Position numbers and translations under genes: made by a program
The notes under the pieces: generated by a model
What the model saw: only the letters and a program-made list of their open reading frames with translations
What the model was told of the DNA's origin: nothing
Database searches by the model: none
Origin: Capnocytophaga catalasegens
GTDB taxonomy: Bacteria > Bacteroidota > Bacteroidia > Flavobacteriales > Flavobacteriaceae
Reading direction: 5' to 3'
Assembly: GCF_026005215.1 (NCBI RefSeq)
Contig: NZ_BPMA01000065.1
Location: 1-64,000, forward strand
Length of the DNA: 64,000 nucleotides
In this document: positions 57,677 through 64,000 of the stretch, piece by piece
How the letters are laid out: every line of letters starts with the position of its first letter
Position numbering within the stretch: the first letter of the stretch is position 1

Positions 57677-58399
57677 ATGCCTTTTACTTTTTCGCACCCA
57701 GCTATCATTATTCCATTGAGAAAATATCTATCATTTACAGGTCTTATTATAGGAAGTATGTCTCCTGATTTTGAATATTTTATACGAATGAATATGAAAG
57801 GTCAGTATGGGCATTCACTTATAGGATTATTGTATTTTTGCTTACCTATAAGTTTATGTATTTGCTTTGTATTTCATAATATTGTGAAGGATACTCTGAT
57901 AAACAATTTGCCCTATTTCCTTCAAAAGCGTTTTATTGTTGTTAAAAATTTTTCTTGGAACAATTATTTTAGAAAAAATTGGAAGATTGTCATTATATCA
58001 ATTTGCATAGGAGCTTTTTCTCATATATTTTGGGATAGTTTTACACATAAAACAGGTTTTTTTGTAGAAAGATATTCCTTTTTACAATCATCATTCTATC
58101 TTTTTTCAACAAAAATATACATTTATAAAATTCTCCAACATTTAAGCACCTGTATTGGGGCTATTGTGCTTGTTTATTTTATCAAAAGACTCCCTACCAA
58201 TGAATTTTTATATCATCGAGTTAGTAAAAAATATTGGATACTGGTTCTTTGTATCACTTTTTTTATTGTATTTATTCGATTTTTAATAATTTCGTTTTCT
58301 ATCGGAATATGTATTGTAACTACTATATCTGCCTTTTTTATAGCTGTTTTAGTCAGTTCATTTCTTTTTAAAAAAATATCAAAAGTTAGCTATTTATAG
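57677..58399 (+). CDS. DUF4184 family membrane protein
   Basis: A 240-residue protein with about six membrane helices, opening MPFTFSHPAIIIPLRKYLSF and MSPDFEYF, a His/Asp pattern like that of membrane-bound metal-dependent hydrolases, and later FSHIFWDSFTH. The function of DUF4184 is unknown. From ATG 57677, placed 24 bases after birA; the longer frame overlaps birA and is unlikely. Convergent with the LD-carboxypeptidase, whose stop overlaps its end by 10 bases. Confidence 0.85.
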   Translation: MPFTFSHPAIIIPLRKYLSFTGLIIGSMSPDFEYFIRMNMKGQYGHSLIGLLYFCLPISLCICFVFHNIVKDTLINNLPYFLQKRFIVVKNFSWNNYFRKNWKIVIISICIGAFSHIFWDSFTHKTGFFVERYSFLQSSFYLFSTKIYIYKILQHLSTCIGAIVLVYFIKRLPTNEFLYHRVSKKYWILVLCITFFIVFIRFLIISFSIGICIVTTISAFFIAVLVSSFLFKKISKVSYL

Positions 58400-59295
58400 T
58401 TTTGGCATAAAGTGCTTACATTATTTTTAATGAATAACTCTACTTTTTTCCCAAAAACAAGGGGTCGGTTATCATCAATATGTCCTGTGGGGACGTTGAA
58501 AATGATAGGATAATTGTACTCTTGACAATGTTCTAAAATGATTTCTTCCACAGATTTTCCAAAGGGAATATTATTATCGTGCATTTGTGAAAAGTTCCCA
58601 ACCAAGAGTGCTTTTAGTCGAGAAAGAACACCATTGCGTTTAAGATTTAAAATCATTCTATCAATATGGTACAAATATTCGTCTAAGTCTTCTATAAAAA
58701 GAATTTTACCTTCACTACAAATGCTTGATTTTGAGCCTAAAAGGCTATAAATAATGGACAGATTTCCCCCAATGATTTCTCCTTCAATATGGCAATTTTC
58801 GTAAAAAGTTTGCGAATTTTCCCATTGGTATTGATTAGAGCTTCCAAAAAGAAAATTTTTCAACGAAAGCAAAGATTCTTTTGTGTTTTTAGCTACGTTT
58901 ATAGGCATTGTACAATGTGTTGATGCTATTCCAAGCCTACTTAAATGAGCGTGTAGGGCAGTAACATCTGAGTAGCCAAGTATCCATTTGGGATTTTTCA
59001 AAAAGTGAGAGAAATCAATAAAATCAAGTAAACGAGCTGTTCCGTAACCACCACGCGCGCACCATATTGCGTTTATTTGCGGATTATCAAGCATTTCTTG
59101 TAAGTCTGCAAGTCGTTCTGTGTCTGTTCCTGCAAATTGATGATGAGACAAACCGATAGTCTTTCCGATAACTGGTTGCAATCCAATACTTTGTAGCCAT
59201 TCTATGGCGGGTAGAATTTCTTGATAACTGATACTTCTTGCGGTAGATATAATCCCGACAGAATCATTTTCTTTTAAAAAAAAGGGTGTTTTCAT
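58390..59295 (-). CDS. LD-carboxypeptidase (peptidase family S66)
   Basis: Cleaves the L,D bond of tetrapeptides in peptidoglycan recycling; 301 residues from ATG 59295 (MKTPFFLKENDSVGIISTAR). Visible: WCARGGYGTARLLDFIDF, the nucleophile Ser in GYSDVTALHAH, GEIIGGNLSIIYSLLGS and the C-terminal His in VPTGHIDDNRPL. No signal peptide, so cytosolic. The long extended frame would run through the neighbouring promoter and into the barrel gene and was rejected. Confidence 0.92.
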   Translation of the reverse strand: MKTPFFLKENDSVGIISTARSISYQEILPAIEWLQSIGLQPVIGKTIGLSHHQFAGTDTERLADLQEMLDNPQINAIWCARGGYGTARLLDFIDFSHFLKNPKWILGYSDVTALHAHLSRLGIASTHCTMPINVAKNTKESLLSLKNFLFGSSNQYQWENSQTFYENCHIEGEIIGGNLSIIYSLLGSKSSICSEGKILFIEDLDEYLYHIDRMILNLKRNGVLSRLKALLVGNFSQMHDNNIPFGKSVEEIILEHCQEYNYPIIFNVPTGHIDDNRPLVFGKKVELFIKNNVSTLCQNYK

Positions 59296-59325
59296 TTGGT
59301 AATAATTAAAAAAGATATATCTTTG
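59296..59325 (+). promoter_or_regulatory. Predicted promoter of the outer-membrane barrel gene
   Basis: TTG (59296-59298) and TATCTTTG (59318-59325) are 19 bases apart. The -33 element touches the start codon of the divergent LD-carboxypeptidase gene (59293-59295). Confidence 0.65.
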
Positions 59326-59353
59326 CATTTGAAATAACAAAATTAAATAAAAA

Positions 59354-59860
59354 ATGAGAAAACTTTTGACAATTGCAGGATTATTTTTAGTTGGGCTTAC
59401 AGCCACTGCACAAGCAAATGTAGAATCTGGAACTATCAGATTAAATGCTGGTGGTGGCGTTTCAGATTTGGGAGTAATGGGATATTTTGGAGCTGATTTC
59501 GGAGTAGCAGACAAAATTACGGTTGGTGGTGAGCTATCATTGCGCCATAGAAGTCAAAGTAACTGGGGACATACTGGAATTGGGTTCATTACCAACGGAA
59601 ATTATCATTTCGGAGAGCATATTAAAGGATTGCCTTCTGAACTTGGTTTATACGGAGGACTTTCGTTAGGGTATTATAACTGGTCGCACAGTTGGGAAGG
59701 CTCGGGTTCTAGTATTACTTATTCTGGATATGCCTCGGGGATTGTGTTCTTAGCACAAGCGGGCGCGCGATGGTTTTTTGCCCAAAATTGGGCTGCAAAT
59801 GCAGAGCTTCATGCTGGTAGCTTCTATGGAGTGAAAGCAGGGGTAACTTATCAGTTCTAA
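59354..59860 (+). CDS. Small outer-membrane beta-barrel protein
   Basis: A 168-residue protein with signal peptide (MRKLLTIAGLFLVGLTATAQ) and alternating Gly/aromatic strands, about eight in all, ending in a terminal Phe (GVKAGVTYQF), as in OmpX/OmpA-like barrels. No C-terminal peptidoglycan domain. Function unknown. It has its own promoter and terminator. Confidence 0.85.
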   Translation: MRKLLTIAGLFLVGLTATAQANVESGTIRLNAGGGVSDLGVMGYFGADFGVADKITVGGELSLRHRSQSNWGHTGIGFITNGNYHFGEHIKGLPSELGLYGGLSLGYYNWSHSWEGSGSSITYSGYASGIVFLAQAGARWFFAQNWAANAELHAGSFYGVKAGVTYQF

Positions 59861-59878
59861 TTAGAAAAGAAATTAGTA

Positions 59879-59919
59879 AAAACAGGGAAGGTAAAATGAT
59901 TTGCCTTCCCTGTTTTTTT
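59879..59919 (+). terminator. Terminator after the barrel gene
   Basis: AACAGGGAAGG (59881-59891) with CCTTCCCTGTT (59904-59914), followed by T7. Confidence 0.9.
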
Positions 59920-60323
59920 GTTCTTATACTACGTAAAAGTATATCTTATAAGAGATTTAGTTTCTGATAACTATAAATATATGAATAGATAAAAAAATAA
60001 AATTCTTGTATATTTATAAATGTATATTTGCAAGAAATAACATTTTTTGAGGTATTTTAATTATAAATTTATAAGAAATAGAGTATATGATAGTATGTAA
60101 TATTGAAGGTAGAAATATACGCAGTTTTTTTTAATACTCAAATTTGTTTTTTAATAGATATAATTGTATTTATTGATAATTAAAATAGAATTATAAAATA
60201 TATTGAGTAGATTTTGTCTTGAAAAAATAAAATATATAATAAATTCTATTTTTAGAATAATACATGTTTTTATCTTGTAAGAAACTTGATTTCTTATATA
60301 TTTCTTTTTTTGTTTATATGAAA

Positions 60324-60375
60324 ATACTCAGTAGATTTTATAAAATATTATGTATTTTTAAAATCTACTGAGTAT
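60324..60375. repeat. Long perfect inverted repeat in an AT-rich gap
   Basis: ATACTCAGTAGATTTTA (60324-60340) and its exact reverse complement (60359-60375) enclose 18 bases. A partial copy (GAGTAGATTTT) lies at 60206-60216. The other bases of the 59920-60406 gap are very AT-rich and show no gene. It could serve as the miaA terminator, 32 bases after its stop, or be the ends of a minute mobile element. Confidence 0.6.
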
Positions 60376-60406
60376 CTTTATTGTATTTTATTTGGGTACT
60401 ATTAAA

Positions 60407-61321
60407 TTATCTGTTTCTTTTGGTTATTTCTTTTTCTATGTGTTGAATAATGAATTGTAAAGGAGACTGATAGTCAAACCACGTTATTTGTGTTTGTTTC
60501 TGAAACCATGTATTTTGTCTTTTTGCAAAATTACGGGTATTTTTCTTTATATTTTCTATGGATGTATGTAAATTTGTTTTTTTATCAAAGAAATCAAATA
60601 GTTCTCGGTAACCTACTGTTTGCAAAGCATTCAGGTTTTTATAAGGATGTAGAGATTGTACTTCTTTTATCAATCCCGATTCTAACATGGCTTCAACACG
60701 TTGGTTAATTCGGTTGTAAATAATAGAACGCTCAGCAGTAAGACCTATTTCTATCGGAATGAAGTTTCGCAAAGTATTTTTTTTATTCAAAAATGAAGAA
60801 TAGGGTTTTGAACAAGCAATACAAACTTCTAAAGCGCGTATAACTCGTTGCGGATTGTCTATATCCATTCTTGTATATTGCAATGGGTCAAGTGATTTTA
60901 GCTTTTCTTGTAAAAATAAGATACCTTTTTTGTTATACTCTTCCTTTAATTGCAAACGAATAGACTCAGGTACATCGGGAAATTCGTCTAATCCATTCAA
61001 TACAGAAGCAGTATATAATCCACTGCCTCCGACCATAATAACTAGATTGTGTTTCAAAAATAATTCGTTTAATAATTTGATAGCATCACGCTCAAAATCT
61101 CCAACAGAATATTTTTCAAAAATGCTTTTGTGTTGAATAAAATGGTGAGGTGCCATAGCTAATTCATTCTTATTAGGTACGGCTGTTCCAATTTCCATTT
61201 CTTTGAAAAATTGACGTGAATCAGAAGATATTATCTCTGTTTGAAAGTGTTGCGCAAGCGAAATAGCTAAGTGAGTCTTTCCAATGGCAGTAGCTCCTGA
61301 TATGACAATTAGAAATTTCAT
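60407..61321 (-). CDS. miaA: tRNA dimethylallyltransferase
   Basis: Adds the isopentenyl group to A37 of tRNAs reading U-starting codons. From ATG 61321 (MKFLIVISGATAIGKTHLAI) it has 304 residues; the P-loop is GATAIGKT, with DSRQFFKEMEIGTAVPNKNE, VGGSGLYTASVLNGLDEFP, NPQRVIRALEV and FAKRQNTWFQKQ. The longer frame crosses the previous gene's 3' end. Confidence 0.95.
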   Translation of the reverse strand: MKFLIVISGATAIGKTHLAISLAQHFQTEIISSDSRQFFKEMEIGTAVPNKNELAMAPHHFIQHKSIFEKYSVGDFERDAIKLLNELFLKHNLVIMVGGSGLYTASVLNGLDEFPDVPESIRLQLKEEYNKKGILFLQEKLKSLDPLQYTRMDIDNPQRVIRALEVCIACSKPYSSFLNKKNTLRNFIPIEIGLTAERSIIYNRINQRVEAMLESGLIKEVQSLHPYKNLNALQTVGYRELFDFFDKKTNLHTSIENIKKNTRNFAKRQNTWFQKQTQITWFDYQSPLQFIIQHIEKEITKRNR

Positions 61322-61338
61322 AGAAATAGTATATTTTT

Positions 61339-62190
61339 TTAAAGAATAGAACCACATTTGTGGCAATATATGGCATTATTGGGGATTTTGGTTTCACCAC
61401 ACGAAGAGCACTTTTGTTTTGGCTGCTCTGCTTTTTTTTCTAACCTCTTATGAGTTTTATTTTGCAAGCGGCTATATTCAGAACTGACAATTCCCGTAGG
61501 AACTGCAATAATTCCATATCCGAGAATCATAATAATTGCAGCGATTACTTGTCCTAATGTTGTAGCAGGAGCGATATCGCCATATCCGACCGTAGTCAAA
61601 GTTACAATGCACCAATAAATACTACGCGGAATGCTTGTAAATCCGCTTGTACGAGGTTCAATCATATACATTAGCGTGCCAAGTAGCACACAGATAACTA
61701 ATACGAAATATATAAAGACTAAAATTTTGGCACGGCTTGCTTTAATGGCAGTTTGTAGTGAATTGGCTTGCTCGGTAAAATGTACCAATGACAAAATACG
61801 AAAAATACGCAACAGCCGAAGAATTCGTATCGTAGCAAGGACTTTTGAACCTGGTACGAAGAAAGATAAATACATAGGTAGTAGCGATAATAAATCAACA
61901 ATACCATAAAAACTGAAAATATAACGCCACGGTTTATCATTGCTCACAATACGTAAAATATACTCTATTGTAAAAAATCCGGTGATGAGCCACTCCAACA
62001 CTAATAGCAATGTATGAAAGCGAATATCAATATTTTCGACACTTTCAAGCATTACTAAAAGACAACTTACAATAATAAAAAATAATAAAAGTAAGTCAAA
62101 TAGCCGCCCTAAGAAAGTATTTGTTCCGTAGATAATAATGTAGGCTTGCTGTTTGAAGATGTCGTATTTTGATTTAAGAATCGTCTTCAT
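61339..62190 (-). CDS. Voltage-gated K+ channel-like ion transporter with zinc-ribbon tail
   Basis: A 283-residue channel subunit: six membrane helices, an S4 segment with spaced Arg (RILRLLRIFRILS, 122-134) and the K+ selectivity filter TVGYGD (200-205). After S6 comes a basic stretch and then a zinc ribbon with four Cys (261, 264, 276, 279; CSSCGETKIP and CHKCGS). A cytosolic zinc ribbon in place of the usual RCK domain is noteworthy. It is followed by miaA on the same strand after 17 bases. Confidence 0.9.
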   Translation of the reverse strand: MKTILKSKYDIFKQQAYIIIYGTNTFLGRLFDLLLLFFIIVSCLLVMLESVENIDIRFHTLLLVLEWLITGFFTIEYILRIVSNDKPWRYIFSFYGIVDLLSLLPMYLSFFVPGSKVLATIRILRLLRIFRILSLVHFTEQANSLQTAIKASRAKILVFIYFVLVICVLLGTLMYMIEPRTSGFTSIPRSIYWCIVTLTTVGYGDIAPATTLGQVIAAIIMILGYGIIAVPTGIVSSEYSRLQNKTHKRLEKKAEQPKQKCSSCGETKIPNNAIYCHKCGSIL

Positions 62191-62199
62191 AGCATATTT

Positions 62200-63561
62200 T
62201 TAAAATGAAATGATAGTAGGTTTTTTGTGTTTTCGCAAATATTGTTGTATTAGGTGCTGAATTTTGTCATTATCATTCATCTGGGTAATGATATTCTTCA
62301 AAATATTTAAGCGACTTACCTGAAAATTTAGATTTGTAAAGCCGTAACCTAAAAATATACCATTTTCAATCAAAATAACACTTTTCTCTCCCAGAGTACG
62401 CCCTTTGTCAAGTATCGCAATAGTTTTTCCTTTGAATGAATACTGCTGCAATGCTTCTTCGACTCGTGCATTATATTCTTGCAAATTTTCAATATCAATA
62501 CAAGCCCCTTTGCATTTGTTCATTGTATAATTGTAACAATTATGAGGAGCAGAAGAAAAGCCTGTTAGTTTTGTACAAAGTGTATGCTGCTCTGTAAGTT
62601 CGTAGAGCGTATTTTTTCCTTCGGCTAAGGTCTCGAAACTTAGCCAATGGCTTGCATTGTGTTGTAATGGAAGGATATTAAGTGTGAGATACCCTTTTTT
62701 ATTTTTTTTGACAAAAAGTCCATACGAAAGAGGGCGAAATAGTCGTTTTCCATTAAGCGTAGGTTTGTTTAGCTGTATCTCTTGGAGTTCTTTGAGTTGG
62801 GCAATTAGCTCATTGCCAGTAAGTTCAAAAACTACTTTATATGTATGTTTTTGTAGATATAAATCTTTTTTCTGAACAGAAGTAAAGTGCTGATTTACAC
62901 GTTTTTTTATATTTTTATTACGACCAATATACAAGAGTTTTCCTTCTTGATTGTACATATAATACACTCCCATTTGTGTAGGTAAATCGTCCAAAATATG
63001 TAGAAACCGAGTAGAAATACTCGGATTTATATCTTGCTTGACCCATTGTGTTATGATTTGCTTTGAAGTGTCTTTGGCAAGAAATAATTTGAAAAGTTCT
63101 AGTGTAGCAAGTGCATCTCCGTTAGCACGATGTCTATCACTGACCGGGATGCCTAGCGAACGCACGAGTTTTCCCAAGCTATACGACTTAGAATCGGGAA
63201 AGAATTGTTTAGCCAATTCGACAGTGCAAATGCTACTGCGTTGATAGTTAAAACCCAGTCGGCGAAACTCCGTTCGAAGTATCCGATAGTCAAAATCGGC
63301 GTTGTGAGCCACCAGAATGCAATCTTCTGTAATCTCGACAATTCGCTTGGCTATTTCATAAAACTTAGGAGCGGTGTGGAGCATTTTCTGATTGATACCT
63401 GTTAGCTTTACGACAAAATTCTGAATTTCACGCTCAGGATTAACCAATGATATGAACTGGTCAAGGACATTTTGCCCATCAAAACGATAAATGGCTATCT
63501 CGGTAATACCCTCTTGGTTATATTGTCCTCCTGTAGTCTCTATGTCTAAAATTGCATACAC
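62200..63561 (-). CDS. DnaQ exonuclease fused to a UvrC-type GIY-YIG domain
   Basis: A 453-residue fusion. Residues 1-165 are a DEDD 3'-5' exonuclease like DNA polymerase III epsilon (YAILDIETTGG, VAHNADFDYRILRTEF, HRANGDALATLELF). Residues about 190-280 are a GIY-YIG domain like UvrC/Cho (GVYYMYNQEGKLLYIGRNKN), followed by a region of unknown fold with four Cys (NCYNYTMNKCKGAC). It may process damaged DNA; the fusion is known in several bacteria. It ends 10 bases before the channel gene. Confidence 0.9.
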   Translation of the reverse strand: MYAILDIETTGGQYNQEGITEIAIYRFDGQNVLDQFISLVNPEREIQNFVVKLTGINQKMLHTAPKFYEIAKRIVEITEDCILVAHNADFDYRILRTEFRRLGFNYQRSSICTVELAKQFFPDSKSYSLGKLVRSLGIPVSDRHRANGDALATLELFKLFLAKDTSKQIITQWVKQDINPSISTRFLHILDDLPTQMGVYYMYNQEGKLLYIGRNKNIKKRVNQHFTSVQKKDLYLQKHTYKVVFELTGNELIAQLKELQEIQLNKPTLNGKRLFRPLSYGLFVKKNKKGYLTLNILPLQHNASHWLSFETLAEGKNTLYELTEQHTLCTKLTGFSSAPHNCYNYTMNKCKGACIDIENLQEYNARVEEALQQYSFKGKTIAILDKGRTLGEKSVILIENGIFLGYGFTNLNFQVSRLNILKNIITQMNDNDKIQHLIQQYLRKHKKPTIISF

Positions 63562-63629
63562 CGATTATAAAAAACTTTATGGGTCAATAAAATTATTTCT
63601 GGTAAAAAATTGAAATTCTTTTTGAAGAA

Positions 63630-64000
63630 TTAGTTTTTGTCGAATACGGCACTTCCTATTCGAACCATTGTACTTCCGCAGGCAATAGCAATTTGGTAAT
63701 CTCCGCTCATTCCCATCGAAAGGATATCAATATTACAATTTGTGTGCAGATTATTTTTTATCATATCAAAGATCGATTTTGCATATAGGAATTCTTGTTT
63801 TATTTGTGCTTGATTATCTGTGTTTGTTCCCATTCCCATAATTCCTCGTAGTCGAATATGTTGCATTTGCTGAAAATCAGTTGAAGAAACTATGCTAAAT
63901 AATTCATTCTCGCTTAAACCAAATTTGGTTTGCTCTTGCGCTATACGTATTTGAAACAAAAAATCAATGATTCGGTTGTTTTTTTGAGCTTGCCAATTGA
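63630..64000 (-). CDS. YggS family PLP-binding protein (partial)
   Basis: C-terminal part of a pyridoxal-phosphate homeostasis protein; the 5' end lies outside the window. Visible: IAQEQTKFGLSENEL, LRGIMGMGTNTDN, LSMGMSGDYQIAIACGSTMV with the PLP-phosphate binding SMGMS, and RIGSAVF. It has no recognised catalytic activity of its own and buffers vitamin B6 levels. The frame is open to position 64000. Confidence 0.93.
   Translation of the reverse strand, partial: NWQAQKNNRIIDFLFQIRIAQEQTKFGLSENELFSIVSSTDFQQMQHIRLRGIMGMGTNTDNQAQIKQEFLYAKSIFDMIKNNLHTNCNIDILSMGMSGDYQIAIACGSTMVRIGSAVFDKN

Noticed and set aside
59296-59514. N-terminal extension of the LD-carboxypeptidase
   Set aside because: It is antisense to the signal peptide of the barrel gene, crosses its promoter, and has no family similarity.

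Overview
The window is an AT-rich chromosomal stretch from a member of the Bacteroidota, most likely a flavobacterium close to Capnocytophaga. The reasons are: promoters of the Bacteroidota type (TTG, 18-22 nt, TAnnTTTG) in front of many genes; a complete Na+-NQR operon; a separate atpDC pair; the yceD-rpmF-fabH-accB-accC order; a zinc-ligand-free DnaG; and an hmuYRSTUV haem operon whose HmuY has a Capnocytophaga-like surface-export signal. No rRNA, tRNA or CRISPR array was seen. The genus is inferred, the phylum is well supported.

Layout. 1-562: a decayed secreted-protein gene. 636-7950 (minus): nqrF, E, D, C, B, then a DUF6261-type gene with 42-bp tandem repeats upstream of it, then nqrA. 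The insertion splits a normally continuous operon. 8216-10006: a DUF3109 protein, then a GC-richer islet with a DUF1579-like gene and the stump of an ABC exporter. 10024-16322 (plus): a sigma-54 activator, BatA, yceD, rpmF, fabH, accB, accC (start of fatty-acid synthesis). 16375-25570: a TonB-receptor stump, then hmuV, U, T, S, R, Y on the minus strand; hmuS carries a frameshift in a G7 run and a repetitive Asn/Lys-rich insertion. 25708-31569: DnaG, a DUF2911 protein, a YpfJ metallopeptidase, atpD and atpC. 31675-43363 (plus): glycan genes (GT87, GT2, polysaccharide deacetylase), helical and Uma2 proteins, ftsY, sppA, rsgA, a bifunctional nuclease, a nucleoside transporter and a HAD phosphatase.

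43435-46000 is a small graveyard of Rhs tips: one toxin tip with its likely immunity gene, a second Rhs fragment with a truncated toxin, and a broken two-TM immunity gene. 46083-58399 returns to housekeeping: glutamine cyclotransferase, an Fe-S oxidoreductase, clpS, comEC, a thioredoxin-like protein, an AddB-like nuclease, ftsH-rsfS, birA and a DUF4184 membrane protein. 58390-64000 holds an LD-carboxypeptidase, an outer-membrane barrel, a 0.55-kb AT-rich gap with a long hairpin, miaA, a K+ channel, a DnaQ/GIY-YIG fusion and the end of a YggS gene.

Functionally, NQR makes the sodium gradient. Hmu binds haem outside (HmuY), imports it (HmuR) and probably removes iron from it or otherwise processes it at the inner membrane (HmuS) with an ExbB-like helper (HmuU/V). 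The rest is core lipid, ATP, replication, proteolysis and RNA-modification machinery. Accessory interest is concentrated in the Hmu operon, the nqr insertion, and the Rhs remnants.
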